DNA of 64,000 nt from positions 62,001 to 126,000 of the forward strand of contig CANQCK010000001.1 of assembly GCA_947589185.1 (NCBI GenBank), in the 5' to 3' direction. The translations under genes and the position numbers were made by a program. This DNA comes from an uncultured Clostridia bacterium. GTDB taxonomy: Bacteria > Bacillota > Clostridia > Oscillospirales > Ruminococcaceae. The notes beneath the pieces are model-generated. The model was not told the DNA's origin. It worked only from the letters and a program-made list of their open reading frames with translations, and did not search any database. This document shows, piece by piece, positions 38,380 through 49,038 of the stretch (position 1 is the stretch's first letter; each line of letters begins with the position of its first letter).

Positions 38380-39096
38380 CTAACATATCTTCTCTAAATT
38401 TTCTCTTATTGTTTTTAGTATTCTCTTTTCAAGACGAGATATGTATGACTGTGAAATTCCGACAATATCTGCTACCTCTTTCTGCGTCATTTCCTTTTCA
38501 CCCAATAAACCAAAACGCATTTTCATAATTTGCTTTTCCCTGTCGTTCAATTTTTCGATCTCAATTAAAACAAGCTCACGCTCTACTTCATTTTCTATTC
38601 CCCTTATCACCACGTCCTCATCTGTACCTAATATATCTGAAAGTAAAAGTTCATTCCCGTCCCAGTCTACATTCAGCGGTTCATCAATCGAAATGTCGTT
38701 TCTGTATTGATTTGACTTTCTTAAAAACATTAGTATTTCATTTTCTATACATCTTGACGCATATGTTGCAAGCTTTATATTTTTATCAACTTGAAATGTG
38801 TTTACTGCTTTAATTAAGCCTATTGTTCCTATTGAGATCAAATCCTCGATCCCTATTCCTGTAGATTCAAATTTTTTTGCTATGTATACGACAAGTCTTA
38901 AATTATGTACTATTAGAGTCTCTCTTCCCCTGTTGTCGTTGTTTTTAATCTGATTAAAGGCTTTTTCTTCCTCCTCAGCCGAAAGCGGCGGCGGAAGTGA
39001 TTCAGAGCCGTTTATATAATCTATATATTTTTTCTTTCTGTTCAGTAATTCAGTAATCTTGCTAAGAATTTTATTTAAAAGTAAATTTAATTTCAT
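38380..39096 (-). CDS. sigE: Mother-cell sigma factor SigE (with pro-sequence)
   Basis: [75 protein letters not shown]. Confidence 0.95.
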   Translation of the reverse strand: MKLNLLLNKILSKITELLNRKKKYIDYINGSESLPPPLSAEEEEKAFNQIKNNDNRGRETLIVHNLRLVVYIAKKFESTGIGIEDLISIGTIGLIKAVNTFQVDKNIKLATYASRCIENEILMFLRKSNQYRNDISIDEPLNVDWDGNELLLSDILGTDEDVVIRGIENEVERELVLIEIEKLNDREKQIMKMRFGLLGEKEMTQKEVADIVGISQSYISRLEKRILKTIRENLEKIC

Positions 39097-39156
39097 TCTG
39101 TACGCTCTTTTAAGAGCATTTCTCCTTTCTGAGATTATTCCATATTTTAACTTGCT

Positions 39157-39975
39157 TCAACTTAGTATTGCCGGATTAAATATTGCTGTAGGTTCGGCTT
39201 CACCACTGCTTGTAATGCCGATACATACTCGAACTTCCTTAGAATTTCCGTCTTCATCTGTTATTTTTATTCCCTGCATTGCTTTTATGGGTATAAGACC
39301 GTCTGATGAAATTGTGTTATAAGGCATAAGTCTGAAGCCCGAATTTATGTTCTGATTCAGCATCTCATTATATAATCCCAAAAGCTCATTGCTTTTGCAG
39401 ATAACGACCGAACGTCCTGAAAAGTAGTCGTATAGCTTATTCCCGGTATCTACAATGCCTTTAAAATTATAATCTTTATTAAAAAGATTAAAGGAAACCG
39501 TATACAATCCTGTAAGGTTTTTTCTGTTAATCAGAAAATAATCAGCTATCGTCATTACAAAATACACCAGAATTGTGATTATTATAAGCATTATCAAAGA
39601 CAAATCTAAATATACAGTAAAGTTTTTTACGTATATCATTTTGCCGCCCGACAGCTTCCAGAATGCAAAGCAAATACCTGAAAAAACTATGTTTATAAGT
39701 ATAAATACCAGAGAATACTTTATCATATCAAATATATCTTTTGAAAATCCGCAAATCAGAATTATCATTAACACTGCTGTAATCTTTAACAACATAATTA
39801 TGTAATCATTGATCGGAAGTAAAATCAAAAGTGATGAAATGCCTCCGGTAACTGAAGCGAGAGCAACTCTTTTTGCATTTGCCTTAATATGAAAAACAAG
39901 ACTTAATACTTTAATGAAGAAATATGTAAAATAAATATTGGTTATGACCAAAACATCAGCATATATGCACTTCAA
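39157..39975 (-). CDS. spoIIGA: Sigma-E processing peptidase SpoIIGA
   Basis: Five-TM N-terminus, aspartic protease motif GIVDTGNKL, upstream of sigE. Confidence 0.92.
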   Translation of the reverse strand: MKCIYADVLVITNIYFTYFFIKVLSLVFHIKANAKRVALASVTGGISSLLILLPINDYIIMLLKITAVLMIILICGFSKDIFDMIKYSLVFILINIVFSGICFAFWKLSGGKMIYVKNFTVYLDLSLIMLIIITILVYFVMTIADYFLINRKNLTGLYTVSFNLFNKDYNFKGIVDTGNKLYDYFSGRSVVICKSNELLGLYNEMLNQNINSGFRLMPYNTISSDGLIPIKAMQGIKITDEDGNSKEVRVCIGITSSGEAEPTAIFNPAILS

Positions 39976-40001
39976 AGAGTATCACCTCACGCTTTGATAA
40001 T

Positions 40002-40035
40002 ATTATAATCCAAGCCTTCTGATAAATATGTCGAT
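40002..40035 (-). promoter_or_regulatory. Candidate spoIIG promoter with Spo0A box at -35
   Basis: Minus strand ATCGACA (reverse complement TGTCGAT, 6/7 to the 0A box TGTCGAA), 21 nt, TATAAT. Confidence 0.5.
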
Positions 40036-40051
40036 TTTAAAGCATAAAAAA

Positions 40052-40076
40052 TACACCTGCAAAATTCACAGGTGCA
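40052..40076 (-). terminator. Terminator of the M18 aminopeptidase gene
   Basis: Minus strand GCACCTG-TGAATTTT-GCAGGTGTATTTTTT. Confidence 0.75.
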
Positions 40077-40092
40077 TTTGCAAAGTATTTAA

Positions 40093-41493
40093 TTAATCTT
40101 CAATAAAAACTTTAAAAGCCTTATAAGCCATATAAGTGTCTATTTTTGAAGTTACTTCAAAAGGTGCGTGCATTGAAAGTACAGGAACTCCTACATCTAT
40201 CACGTCAATATTGAGATTTGCTATATACTGAGCTACCGTTCCACCACCGCCTAAATCTACTTTTCCAAGCTCGCCTGTCTGCCATATAACGTCATTGCTA
40301 TCCAAGAGATTTCTGATTCTCGCCACAAATTCAGCAGAAGCGTCTGACGTTCCTGATTTTCCTCTGGAGCCGGTAAATTTAGTTACGCATACGCCGTAAT
40401 TTATTTTTGAAGCATTTCTGATTTCCAAAACATCAGGAAATGTAGGATCAAATGCGGCATTTACATCGGCTGACAAGCATTCGGAGGAGGATATTACCTG
40501 TCTTGCATTTCCGCCGAGTTTCTCAGCTAAATCGTATATGAAATATTTTAAATACGAACTATTCAGACCGGTATTTCCGTCGCTTCCAGTCTCTTCTTTA
40601 TCAGTAAGCACTGTAATTACTGTCTTATTTGGAATACAATCACAGTCAAGAAGTGCTTTCAGTGCAGTATATGCACAAACTCGGTCGTCCTGACCGTAAG
40701 AACCTATCATACTTCTGTCAAATCCAATATCTCTTGCCTTGAATGCAGGTACTGCCTCTAGTTCTGCCGAAATAAAATCATCTTCAGCTATTCCGTACTT
40801 CTTGTTAAGAATGTCTATGATGTTCAGCTTGACCATTTCTGATTCTTCATCATCTTTGAACGGTCTTGAACCGATAAGAATATTCAGTTCCTCACCCTTG
40901 ACGCCCTCGGCAAGAGTTCTTTTCATTTGCTGTGTTGCCAAATGTGGAAGCAAATCGCATACGCAGAACACAGGATCATTTTCATTCTCGCCGATATTGA
41001 CCTCAATCTTTTCATTTTTGGAATTTATTATCACTCCGTGTAGTGCTAAGGGAATCGTTGTCCACTGATATTTTTTTATTCCGCCGTAATAATGCGTTTT
41101 GAAAAATCCTATCTGATTATCCTCATAAACAGGATTCTGCTTTAAATCAAGTCTGGGCGAATCAATGTGTGCAGCATTGATTCTAAAACCTTCTGAAACA
41201 TCTCCGCTTCCAATAATTGCAGCGATTATTGCCTTTCCCCTGTTGTTAATATATATTTTATCTCCGGGCTCTAAGTCGCTTTTGAAATCATATTCTACAA
41301 AGCCCTTTTCTTCAAGAAGTCTTACAGACTCGCAGACTGCCTCTCTTTCAGTTTTGGCAATATTGAGAAATTTCATATACTCTTTGCAAAAATCATCAGC
41401 CTTTTTGATTTCACTTTCACTCATTATAAGACCTGCGTTTTTCTTTTTGCTGAATAACTCCTTTTTCAGGTCCTTAGCGTTTGATTCTGACAT
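40093..41493 (-). CDS. M18 family aminopeptidase
   Basis: RINAAHIDSPRLDLKQNP, GQDDRVCAYTALKALL, VLTDKEETGSDGNTGL. Confidence 0.92.
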   Translation of the reverse strand: MSESNAKDLKKELFSKKKNAGLIMSESEIKKADDFCKEYMKFLNIAKTEREAVCESVRLLEEKGFVEYDFKSDLEPGDKIYINNRGKAIIAAIIGSGDVSEGFRINAAHIDSPRLDLKQNPVYEDNQIGFFKTHYYGGIKKYQWTTIPLALHGVIINSKNEKIEVNIGENENDPVFCVCDLLPHLATQQMKRTLAEGVKGEELNILIGSRPFKDDEESEMVKLNIIDILNKKYGIAEDDFISAELEAVPAFKARDIGFDRSMIGSYGQDDRVCAYTALKALLDCDCIPNKTVITVLTDKEETGSDGNTGLNSSYLKYFIYDLAEKLGGNARQVISSSECLSADVNAAFDPTFPDVLEIRNASKINYGVCVTKFTGSRGKSGTSDASAEFVARIRNLLDSNDVIWQTGELGKVDLGGGGTVAQYIANLNIDVIDVGVPVLSMHAPFEVTSKIDTYMAYKAFKVFIED

Positions 41494-41512
41494 ATAAATC
41501 ATCCTTTCTGTT

Positions 41513-42100
41513 TTATCTGTAGAGTCTGTTATACTCTTTGTATGCACTTATGACTTTGTTTATGTAGTGCCTTGTATCTGAATATTCACTTGGTATATTA
41601 TCTAAATTCAGATTGTTTTCATCAAGAACTCCGCTGTATAACCAGCCTTGCACTTGAGTCATACCTGCATGATATGCTGCAATGGTAAGCTCATATGAAC
41701 CGAAATGCTTGTATAAATAATCCAAATACCAAGTGCCGTACATAATGTTGTATTCGGGATTATACATATCTGAATACTTTAGACCTTTATTATCGTCAAT
41801 ATTGTTGCTTACCTCTTCAAAGGCAATTGGCATAAGCTGCATTAACCCTACTGCTCCGACGTTTGATCTTGCATCAGGATCAAATCCGCTTTCAGTTTTA
41901 ATAACAGCATATATAAAGTTTTCATCTATTTCATATTCTTCGCTGTATTGCTTTACATATTCAGAATACTTTTTGGGATATATATTTTTTCTTAAAAAGT
42001 TCGGTATTGATTTATATACTGCAAAAGCAATTACTGAAAGAATTACTAATACAACTAAAAATACAGACCCTCTATTCTTTCGCCTTGCTCTTCTTGCCAT
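41513..42100 (-). CDS. Lytic transglycosylase (SLT domain)
   Basis: FIYAVIKTESGFDPDARSNVGAVGLMQLMP ... IAAYHAGMTQVQGWL. Confidence 0.93.
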   Translation of the reverse strand: MARRARRKNRGSVFLVVLVILSVIAFAVYKSIPNFLRKNIYPKKYSEYVKQYSEEYEIDENFIYAVIKTESGFDPDARSNVGAVGLMQLMPIAFEEVSNNIDDNKGLKYSDMYNPEYNIMYGTWYLDYLYKHFGSYELTIAAYHAGMTQVQGWLYSGVLDENNLNLDNIPSEYSDTRHYINKVISAYKEYNRLYR

Positions 42101-42695
42101 AGTAGATCTCCTTAATATTCTGTGCCGTTAAAACAGCCTTTTTAATAAGTTCATTCACACTGCCGTTGTTTTCTATGACACAGTCACTGTTCTCTCTGAA
42201 AAAATCCTCAGGCAGCTGAGACGAGAATCTGTTTTCTGCCTCTATTTTAGAAATTTTATCCCGGTTAATTATTCTGTCAAGTCTTAAATTCTTATCCGCA
42301 ATAACACTGACTATTGTATCACATCGTTTATTTAATCCGCTTTCAAACAAAGTGGGTGCGTCAATTAAAACAAGCTTGTCACTGCCTATTTTTGATATAC
42401 GGCTGTTTATCTCATCTAAAATGTACGGAAATGTTATTGACATTAATTTATCAAGTTCATCTCTGTTATCAAAAACTAAAGAACCTAACTTTTTTCTGTT
42501 CAAGACCCCGTTGTCAATAAATTCTTCTCCGAATGCCGCCTGAAGCTCCAAAATACAGGTTTTATTGTTCTCTGTTATTTCCTTAGAAATCAAATCAGCG
42601 TTTATAATATAAAATCCCTGTGACTTAAAGGCGTCGCAAACAGTTGTTTTCCCCGCACCGCTTTGACCCGTAAGTCCGACAATGTAAGACTTCAT
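42072..42695 (-). CDS. coaE: Dephospho-CoA kinase
   Basis: VGLTGQSGAGKTTVCDAFKSQGFYIINADLISKEI; VLIDAPTLFESGLNKRCDTIVSVIAD. Confidence 0.93.
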   Translation of the reverse strand: MKSYIVGLTGQSGAGKTTVCDAFKSQGFYIINADLISKEITENNKTCILELQAAFGEEFIDNGVLNRKKLGSLVFDNRDELDKLMSITFPYILDEINSRISKIGSDKLVLIDAPTLFESGLNKRCDTIVSVIADKNLRLDRIINRDKISKIEAENRFSSQLPEDFFRENSDCVIENNGSVNELIKKAVLTAQNIKEIYYGKKSKAKE

Positions 42696-43712
42696 TCAGT
42701 CACCCTCTTTAATAACTTTAAAACCTGCCGCACGAAGCATTCTGTTATAAACTGCAAGTCCTATGCCGTCCTTTGAAGGACATCTTGCAAATACCTTTTT
42801 TGCTCCGATTTTGTCAACCTCTCTTAAAACATCAAATATTCTCTCCGCCTGCTGTTCGCTGTTGACACCGTATTTAATTGACTTTATATCCTTTGAAATA
42901 TTATCTCCGTCAAAAATCAAAGCATAAGTATCAATAGAGTTGTGCTCGCTTACATATTTTTCAAAGAATTCAATAGGACCGTCAATAAGCGTAATATCCG
43001 CTTTCGGCGAATAATGCTTATATTTCATACCAGGTGATTTAACTTTTGCATCATTTGAAATTATCTCCAATACGCCTTTATCAATTATCACATCAGACGC
43101 AACAGTCTTTAAATCATCAACAGAGATCCCGCCCGGTCTTAACAATCTGATTATATCATTTTCAAAAGAAATTACTGTCGATTCAACACCGATAGAACAG
43201 CTTCCGCCGTCAATTATCGCCGGTATACTGCCGTTTAAATCATCATATACGTGTTCTGCCGTCGTAGGGCTGGGACTTCCCGATAAATTTGCCGAAGGTG
43301 CTGCAAGCGGCAATCCACATTCTTTAATAAGTTCTCTTGCAATATTATTAGACGGCAGTCTTATTCCGACAGTGTCCAAGCCTCCGCTTGTAATCAATGG
43401 TATTTTGTCACACTTCGGCAAAACCACTGTCAAAGGTCCGGGCCAGAATTTTTCACAAACCGCAATTGCAACTTTCGGAGTACTTGCTGTAAGCTCTTTA
43501 AGCATATCTATATCGGCAATGTGAACTATAAGCGGATTATCGGCAGGTCGCTTCTTTGCGATAAAAATTTTTTTAACTGCGTCTTCATCGTAAGCGTTAG
43601 CTGCAAGACCATATACTGTTTCTGTAGGCATACCTACAACTTCGCCGCTTTTTATAAGCTTAGCACAATATTCAATATTCTCCTTTGTTGGTCTTAAAAC
43701 TTTTGTTTCCAT
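42696..43712 (-). CDS. tsaC: L-threonylcarbamoyladenylate synthase (Sua5/YrdC/YwlC)
   Basis: GEVVGMPTETVYGLAANAYDEDAVKKIFIAKKRPADNPLIVHI; C-terminal Sua5 domain. Confidence 0.93.
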   Translation of the reverse strand: METKVLRPTKENIEYCAKLIKSGEVVGMPTETVYGLAANAYDEDAVKKIFIAKKRPADNPLIVHIADIDMLKELTASTPKVAIAVCEKFWPGPLTVVLPKCDKIPLITSGGLDTVGIRLPSNNIARELIKECGLPLAAPSANLSGSPSPTTAEHVYDDLNGSIPAIIDGGSCSIGVESTVISFENDIIRLLRPGGISVDDLKTVASDVIIDKGVLEIISNDAKVKSPGMKYKHYSPKADITLIDGPIEFFEKYVSEHNSIDTYALIFDGDNISKDIKSIKYGVNSEQQAERIFDVLREVDKIGAKKVFARCPSKDGIGLAVYNRMLRAAGFKVIKEGD

Positions 43713-43729
43713 AAATATGTTCTTTCTGA

Positions 43730-44812
43730 TTAATTATCACCGTCCTGCATTGCAAGCTTTGCTGCCTGGTCAGCAGTAGCCAATGCGTCAATAACTTCAT
43801 CCATATTACCGTTGAGAAATTGCTCAAGTCTGTAAATTGTAAGACCGATTCTGTGATCTGATACTCTTCCCTCAGGATAGTTGTAGGTTCTGATTCGTTC
43901 CGAACGGTCTCCGGTTCCTACCTGTGATCGTCTGACAGCAGCAATTTCATTCTCCTGAGCCCGCAGCTGTTCCTCATACAGCTTTGAACGCAGTACTTTA
44001 AGGGCCTTATCCTTGTTTTTATGCTGGCTTCTTTCGTCCTGACATTCAACAACAAGACCGGTAGGGAGATAGGTTATTCTTACTGCCGATTCTGTTTTAT
44101 TTATATGCTGTCCGCCTGCTCCCGAAGCCCTGAAAACATCTATTTTTAAATCTGTAGCTTCATTGATTTCAAACTCTACGTCATCAGCCTCAGGTAAAAC
44201 CGCAACAGTCACAGTAGAAGTGTGAACTCTTCCCTGCGACTCGGTTTCAGGCACTCTTTGTACCCTGTGTACTCCGCTTTCATACTTTAGCCTTGAATAT
44301 GCTCCCTCTCCCTGTATACTGAATGAAACCTCTTTAAATCCGCCTAACTCTGTTTCATTTGCAGAGATAACCTCAATGCTCCAGCCCTTACTCTCTGCAT
44401 ACATTGTATACATTCTATAGAGTGTGTTTGCAAAAAGAGATGCTTCTTCTCCGCCTGCTCCTCCTCTGATCTCAACTATTACGTCTTTATCATCGTTAGG
44501 GTCTTTAGGCAAAAGAAGTATTTTTAACTCTTCAGTTAAGGCTTCTTCCTGTTCCTTGGATTCTTCATACTGAAGCTGTACCATTTCCTTAAAATCCTTA
44601 TCAAGCCCGCCAGCTTCCAAAAGCTCTACTGCCTCGTCAAATGACTCCTTTGCCTTTTTATACTCTCTGAACTTTTCAATTATCGGAGTAATGCTTTTAT
44701 ACTCTTTCATAAGTGACATATAAAGTGCCTGATCATTTACAACGTCAGGCTCCATAAGCTTGTTATTAATTTCTTCAAATCTTTCTTCAAGTGCTTTCAG
44801 CTTTTCAAACAT
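43730..44812 (-). CDS. prfA: Peptide chain release factor 1
   Basis: GGQ motif [39 protein letters not shown]. Confidence 0.97.
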   Translation of the reverse strand: MFEKLKALEERFEEINNKLMEPDVVNDQALYMSLMKEYKSITPIIEKFREYKKAKESFDEAVELLEAGGLDKDFKEMVQLQYEESKEQEEALTEELKILLLPKDPNDDKDVIVEIRGGAGGEEASLFANTLYRMYTMYAESKGWSIEVISANETELGGFKEVSFSIQGEGAYSRLKYESGVHRVQRVPETESQGRVHTSTVTVAVLPEADDVEFEINEATDLKIDVFRASGAGGQHINKTESAVRITYLPTGLVVECQDERSQHKNKDKALKVLRSKLYEEQLRAQENEIAAVRRSQVGTGDRSERIRTYNYPEGRVSDHRIGLTIYRLEQFLNGNMDEVIDALATADQAAKLAMQDGDN

Positions 44813-44864
44813 AAATATTCTCCTATAGATTTATTATTTTAATTCATACTTTCTGCGAAAAATG

Positions 44865-45062
44865 CTAGGTGTCCTCATCTCTTATAACAGACTTTATATT
44901 CTTTTCAGCTTTAGAACGTGCTATCATAAATTCCCGTCCGCAGGCAACGCACTTTAGCTTAAAATCCATACCAGAACGTAAAACAAGCATCTTGTTCTCA
45001 CCGCATGGATGCTTCTTCTTCATAATCAATATATCGTTTATTCTAATATCCGTAATTATCAC
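44865..45062 (-). CDS. DUF951 family protein
   Basis: KKKHPCGENKMLVLRSGMDFKLKCVACGREFMIARSKAEKNIKSV. Confidence 0.85.
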   Translation of the reverse strand: MIITDIRINDILIMKKKHPCGENKMLVLRSGMDFKLKCVACGREFMIARSKAEKNIKSVIRDEDT

Positions 45063-45356
45063 TCCAATGGAAGGTCAATCATATTAATATATATTAACTC
45101 AAGAAATTAGTATATCACATACTCAATAAAAAAGCAAATAATCGTTATAAAAAATAACATTTATTTTTCTGTTCAGTAAACATCTGTAATTCCGTTATAT
45201 TTATATAAGGCATATTTATGTAAATGTCCTCATAGAATTAGATATATAACTTTCACAACGATATATCATACATTATTGTCAGAAAAGTATAAAACAAACA
45301 GTTACTTTGCACTTGACAGATAAAAGCTCAATTACAAAGGAAGGAATGATAATTAT

Positions 45357-46277
45357 ATGAAAAACTATTTGCCTGAGGGGAAATTGATAAATACCAGCTC
45401 TAACAGAAGCTGCTTAAAGTCGCTAAGCACTTTGAACGAAGCAAAGGATTCAGGCATTATTCTTGAGGCGAAAGCATTAATGTGCGACTGTGAACACAAT
45501 ATTATAGTTGATATACCCGGTACTAAGGCAATAATTCCAAGAGTAGAAGGAGCAATCGGTATAGACAGTGGCGAGACAAAGGATATTGCTTTGCTGTCAA
45601 GGGTAAATAAACCGGTATGCTTTAAGGTTACAGATATAGTAAAAGATGAAAATGAAGAGACTGTAGTTATTCTTTCGAGAAGAGCCGCACAAAAGGAATG
45701 TTTAGAAAACCATATTAATCTTCTTAAAAACGGAGATGTCATTCCTGCAAAAATCACTCATATTGAGCAGTTCGGCTGCTTTGTAGACATAGGCTGCGGA
45801 ATTTCATCACTTATACCTATAGACGCTATTTCAGTATCAAGAATTTCTCATCCTTCAGACAGATTCTATAACGGACAGGATATTTATGCCGTAGTTAAAG
45901 GAAGAGAGAACGACAGAATTTTTCTTACGCATAAAGAGCTTTTGGGGACTTGGTCAGAAAACGCCGATTTATTCGAGGTCGGACAGACAGTCGGAGGCAT
46001 TATCCGTTCAATTGAGGATTATGGAATTTTCATAGAGCTTACTCCTAACCTTGCCGGTCTCGCAGAACCGAAGGATAACGTACATATAGGTCAGTCAGCC
46101 AGCGTATTTATAAAATCAATTATTCCCGAAAAAATGAAGGTAAAGCTTATTATAGTCGATGTTTTTTCAGATAGTGAAATTGACAAGTCAATAAATTACT
46201 ACATTACGGACGGTCACATTGATAAGTGGAATTACTCAACTGAAAATTGTCACAAGCAAATTTATACAGAGTTTTAA
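45357..46277 (+). CDS. Multi-S1-domain RNA-binding protein
   Basis: NGDVIPAKITHIEQFGCFVDIGCGISSLIPI and VGQTVGGIIRSIEDYGIFIELTPNLAGLAEP S1 repeats. Confidence 0.82.
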   Translation: MKNYLPEGKLINTSSNRSCLKSLSTLNEAKDSGIILEAKALMCDCEHNIIVDIPGTKAIIPRVEGAIGIDSGETKDIALLSRVNKPVCFKVTDIVKDENEETVVILSRRAAQKECLENHINLLKNGDVIPAKITHIEQFGCFVDIGCGISSLIPIDAISVSRISHPSDRFYNGQDIYAVVKGRENDRIFLTHKELLGTWSENADLFEVGQTVGGIIRSIEDYGIFIELTPNLAGLAEPKDNVHIGQSASVFIKSIIPEKMKVKLIIVDVFSDSEIDKSINYYITDGHIDKWNYSTENCHKQIYTEF

Positions 46278-46285
46278 TTAAAAAG

Positions 46286-46313
46286 GCTAAGGAATTATTT
46301 GTATATCCTTAGC
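46286..46313. terminator. Convergent terminator between the S1 gene and rarA
   Basis: GCTAAGGA-12 nt-TCCTTAGC-TCTTTTCTTTT. Confidence 0.75.
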
Positions 46314-46337
46314 TCTTTTCTTTTCACTCTATTACAT

Positions 46338-47603
46338 TTACTGACCTTTTATCTTTTTCCTATACTGCAAAGCAGTTTGCTCCTGTTTGTTATCTCCGAA
46401 TTCATAATATACCTTATCTTTTAAATTATCGGGAAGATACTGCTGTTTAACATAATGATTAGGAAAGTCATGAGGATATTTGTAATCTTGTCCCTTAACT
46501 TCTGCATCGTCGCCGTCAAAGTGCATATTCTGAAGCTGTCTTGGAATAGCACCTGCCATTCCCTTTTGAATATCGCCCATTGCCGAGTTGATCGCATTAT
46601 AAGCACTGTTAGACTTAGGAGCAGTACATAAAAGAATTATAGCCTCTGCAATGGGAATTCTCGCTTCAGGAAGCCCGAGCTGCAATGCACTGTCTACACA
46701 AGATTTTACAATAGATACAGCCATTGGGTAAGCAAGTCCGACATCCTCAGACGCCACCACAAGCAAACGTCTGCAAAGCGATGTGAAATCCCCTGCTGTC
46801 ATAAGTCTCGCCGCATAGTGAAGAGCTGCATTTTCATCGCTTCCTCTTATCGACTTTTGAAAAGCAGAAAGAATATCATAATGCTCATCGCCGTCTCTGT
46901 CATAACGCATATTGCTCTTTTGAGTCAGCAGCTTTGCATTATCAAGTGTAATCACCAGACATTCGCCATTCTTATCTGCCGAGAGAACACATAACTCTAC
47001 CGTGTTCAATGATTTTCTGACATCTCCTCCGCAGCCTGTGGAAATATAATCTACAACACCGCTTTCAAGACGAAGTTTAACACCCATTTCATCTGCAATT
47101 ATCTGAAAAGCACGCTTAACGGCAGGAATTACGTCATTTGAACTTACCTGTTTAAACTCAAACACCGTCGAACGGCTTATAATTGCATTAAATACATAGA
47201 AATATGGATTTTCTGTAGTTGACGCAATAAGAGTTATCTTTCCGTTTTCTATATACTCAAGCAAAGACTGCTGCTGCTTTTTATTAAGATACTGAATTTC
47301 GTCTAAATACAGCAGTATACCGTTGAAACCTTCAAATGTCTCGGTTTCTGCAATAATTTCTTTGATATCGGAAATTGAAGCAGATGTTCCGTTCAGTTTA
47401 TACATTTTAAGATTTGTGTTATCGGCAATAATTCTTGCAACTGTCGTCTTTCCGGTTCCCGACGGACCGTAGAAAATCATATTCGGGATCTGACCACTTT
47501 CAATTATTCTTCTGAGCGGCTTATCTTTACCCAGCAAATGAGATTGACCGACAACTTCATCAAGCGTTTTCGGTCTGATTCGATCTGCTAAAGGCTTGTT
47601 CAC
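46338..47603 (-). CDS. rarA: Replication-associated recombination protein A (MgsA/RarA)
   Basis: PLADRIRPKTLDEVVGQSHLLGKDKPLRRIIESGQIPNMIFYGPSGTGKTT. Confidence 0.95.
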   Translation of the reverse strand: MNKPLADRIRPKTLDEVVGQSHLLGKDKPLRRIIESGQIPNMIFYGPSGTGKTTVARIIADNTNLKMYKLNGTSASISDIKEIIAETETFEGFNGILLYLDEIQYLNKKQQQSLLEYIENGKITLIASTTENPYFYVFNAIISRSTVFEFKQVSSNDVIPAVKRAFQIIADEMGVKLRLESGVVDYISTGCGGDVRKSLNTVELCVLSADKNGECLVITLDNAKLLTQKSNMRYDRDGDEHYDILSAFQKSIRGSDENAALHYAARLMTAGDFTSLCRRLLVVASEDVGLAYPMAVSIVKSCVDSALQLGLPEARIPIAEAIILLCTAPKSNSAYNAINSAMGDIQKGMAGAIPRQLQNMHFDGDDAEVKGQDYKYPHDFPNHYVKQQYLPDNLKDKVYYEFGDNKQEQTALQYRKKIKGQ

Positions 47604-47640
47604 TGTCGGTCAACTCCTATGATATTTATTCTTATTTTCA

Positions 47641-48885
47641 TTAATAAAGCGGGTATTTACTGCAAAGTTCGTTAACCTTTTCTCTTACCTCATCAGCTTT
47701 ATTTTCAAAATCTGTTGCAGTGAGATAGATACACTCTGCGATAGTATCCATATCGTCTTCATTAAGTCCTCTTGTTGTAACGGCAGGAGTTCCTACTCTT
47801 ATACCGCTTGTTATGAACGGACTCTGTGGATCGTTTGGAATTGCGTTTTTATTGACTGTAATGTAAACATCGTCAAGTCTGTTTTCTAATTCCTTACCTG
47901 TAATATTGAAAGGCTGCAAATCAACAAGTGCTAAGTGATTATCTGTTCCGCCTGAAACAAGTCTGAAACCTCTCTTAACAAGACCTTCAGCCAGAGCCTT
48001 TGCATTCAAAACGACCTGATGCTGATACTCTTTGAATTCAGGCTTTAATGCCTCTCCGAAGCATACTGCCTTACCAGCGATAACGTGCTCTAAAGGACCG
48101 CCCTGAGTTCCCGGAAAGATAGCTTTATTGAACTTCTTAGCAAGCTCTTCGTCGTTTGTAAGTATAAGTCCGCCTCTAGGTCCTCTAAGTGTTTTGTGGG
48201 TAGTTGTTGTAACAACGTCAGCATACGGCACAGGCGACGGATGCTCTCCTGCTGCAACAAGACCAGCAATATGAGCCATATCTACCATAAAATATGCTCC
48301 GACCGATTTTGCAATATTTGAAATTCTCTCAAAATCAATAATTCTCGGGTAAGCTGACGCACCTGCTACAATTAACTTAGGCTGACATTCCTTAGCCTGT
48401 CTTTCAATCTCATCGTAATCTATTCTTTCATCATCGCCAAGCTCGTATGAAAAAAAGTTAAAATACTTTCCGCTCAGATTTACAGGGCTTCCGTGTGTTA
48501 AGTGACCGCCGTGTGCAAGACTCATACCCATAATAGTATCGCCCGGATTGACCAATGCAAAGTAAACGGCAGTATTTGCCTGTGCACCAGAGTGCGGCTG
48601 AACATTAGCAAATTTAGCGTTAAAGAGCTTGCAGGCTCTGTCTATAGCAATATTTTCAACAACATCAACACACTGACATCCTCCGTAATATCTTTTTCCC
48701 GGATAACCCTCTGCATATTTATTTGTCAAAACGCTTCCCATTGCAGCCATAACAGGTCCCGAAACAATATTCTCACTTGCGATTAACTCAAGGTTTCTTC
48801 TCTGACGTGCAAGCTCAGCGTCCATAGCCTCTCCGACTTCTTTATCATAATTTTTTACATAGCCTATTGAATCCATCATATCCAT
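47641..48885 (-). CDS. glyA: Serine hydroxymethyltransferase
   Basis: [53 protein letters not shown]. Confidence 0.98.
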   Translation of the reverse strand: MDMMDSIGYVKNYDKEVGEAMDAELARQRRNLELIASENIVSGPVMAAMGSVLTNKYAEGYPGKRYYGGCQCVDVVENIAIDRACKLFNAKFANVQPHSGAQANTAVYFALVNPGDTIMGMSLAHGGHLTHGSPVNLSGKYFNFFSYELGDDERIDYDEIERQAKECQPKLIVAGASAYPRIIDFERISNIAKSVGAYFMVDMAHIAGLVAAGEHPSPVPYADVVTTTTHKTLRGPRGGLILTNDEELAKKFNKAIFPGTQGGPLEHVIAGKAVCFGEALKPEFKEYQHQVVLNAKALAEGLVKRGFRLVSGGTDNHLALVDLQPFNITGKELENRLDDVYITVNKNAIPNDPQSPFITSGIRVGTPAVTTRGLNEDDMDTIAECIYLTATDFENKADEVREKVNELCSKYPLY

Positions 48886-48971
48886 AGCATTTTACTCCTT
48901 AATCAATAATATAGAAATATTATATACTATATTTCATTTTATTTCAAGTTTTTTTATATTATTTTTGGTGC

Positions 48972-49000
48972 TTGACAAATTTCACATATTATTTTATAAT
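48972..49000 (+). promoter_or_regulatory. Consensus sigma-A promoter of mnmA
   Basis: TTGACA, 17-nt spacer, TATAAT. Confidence 0.85.
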
Positions 49001-49038
49001 GTGCCTGATATTTTTAATTTCTTACTAAGGTGACAAAG

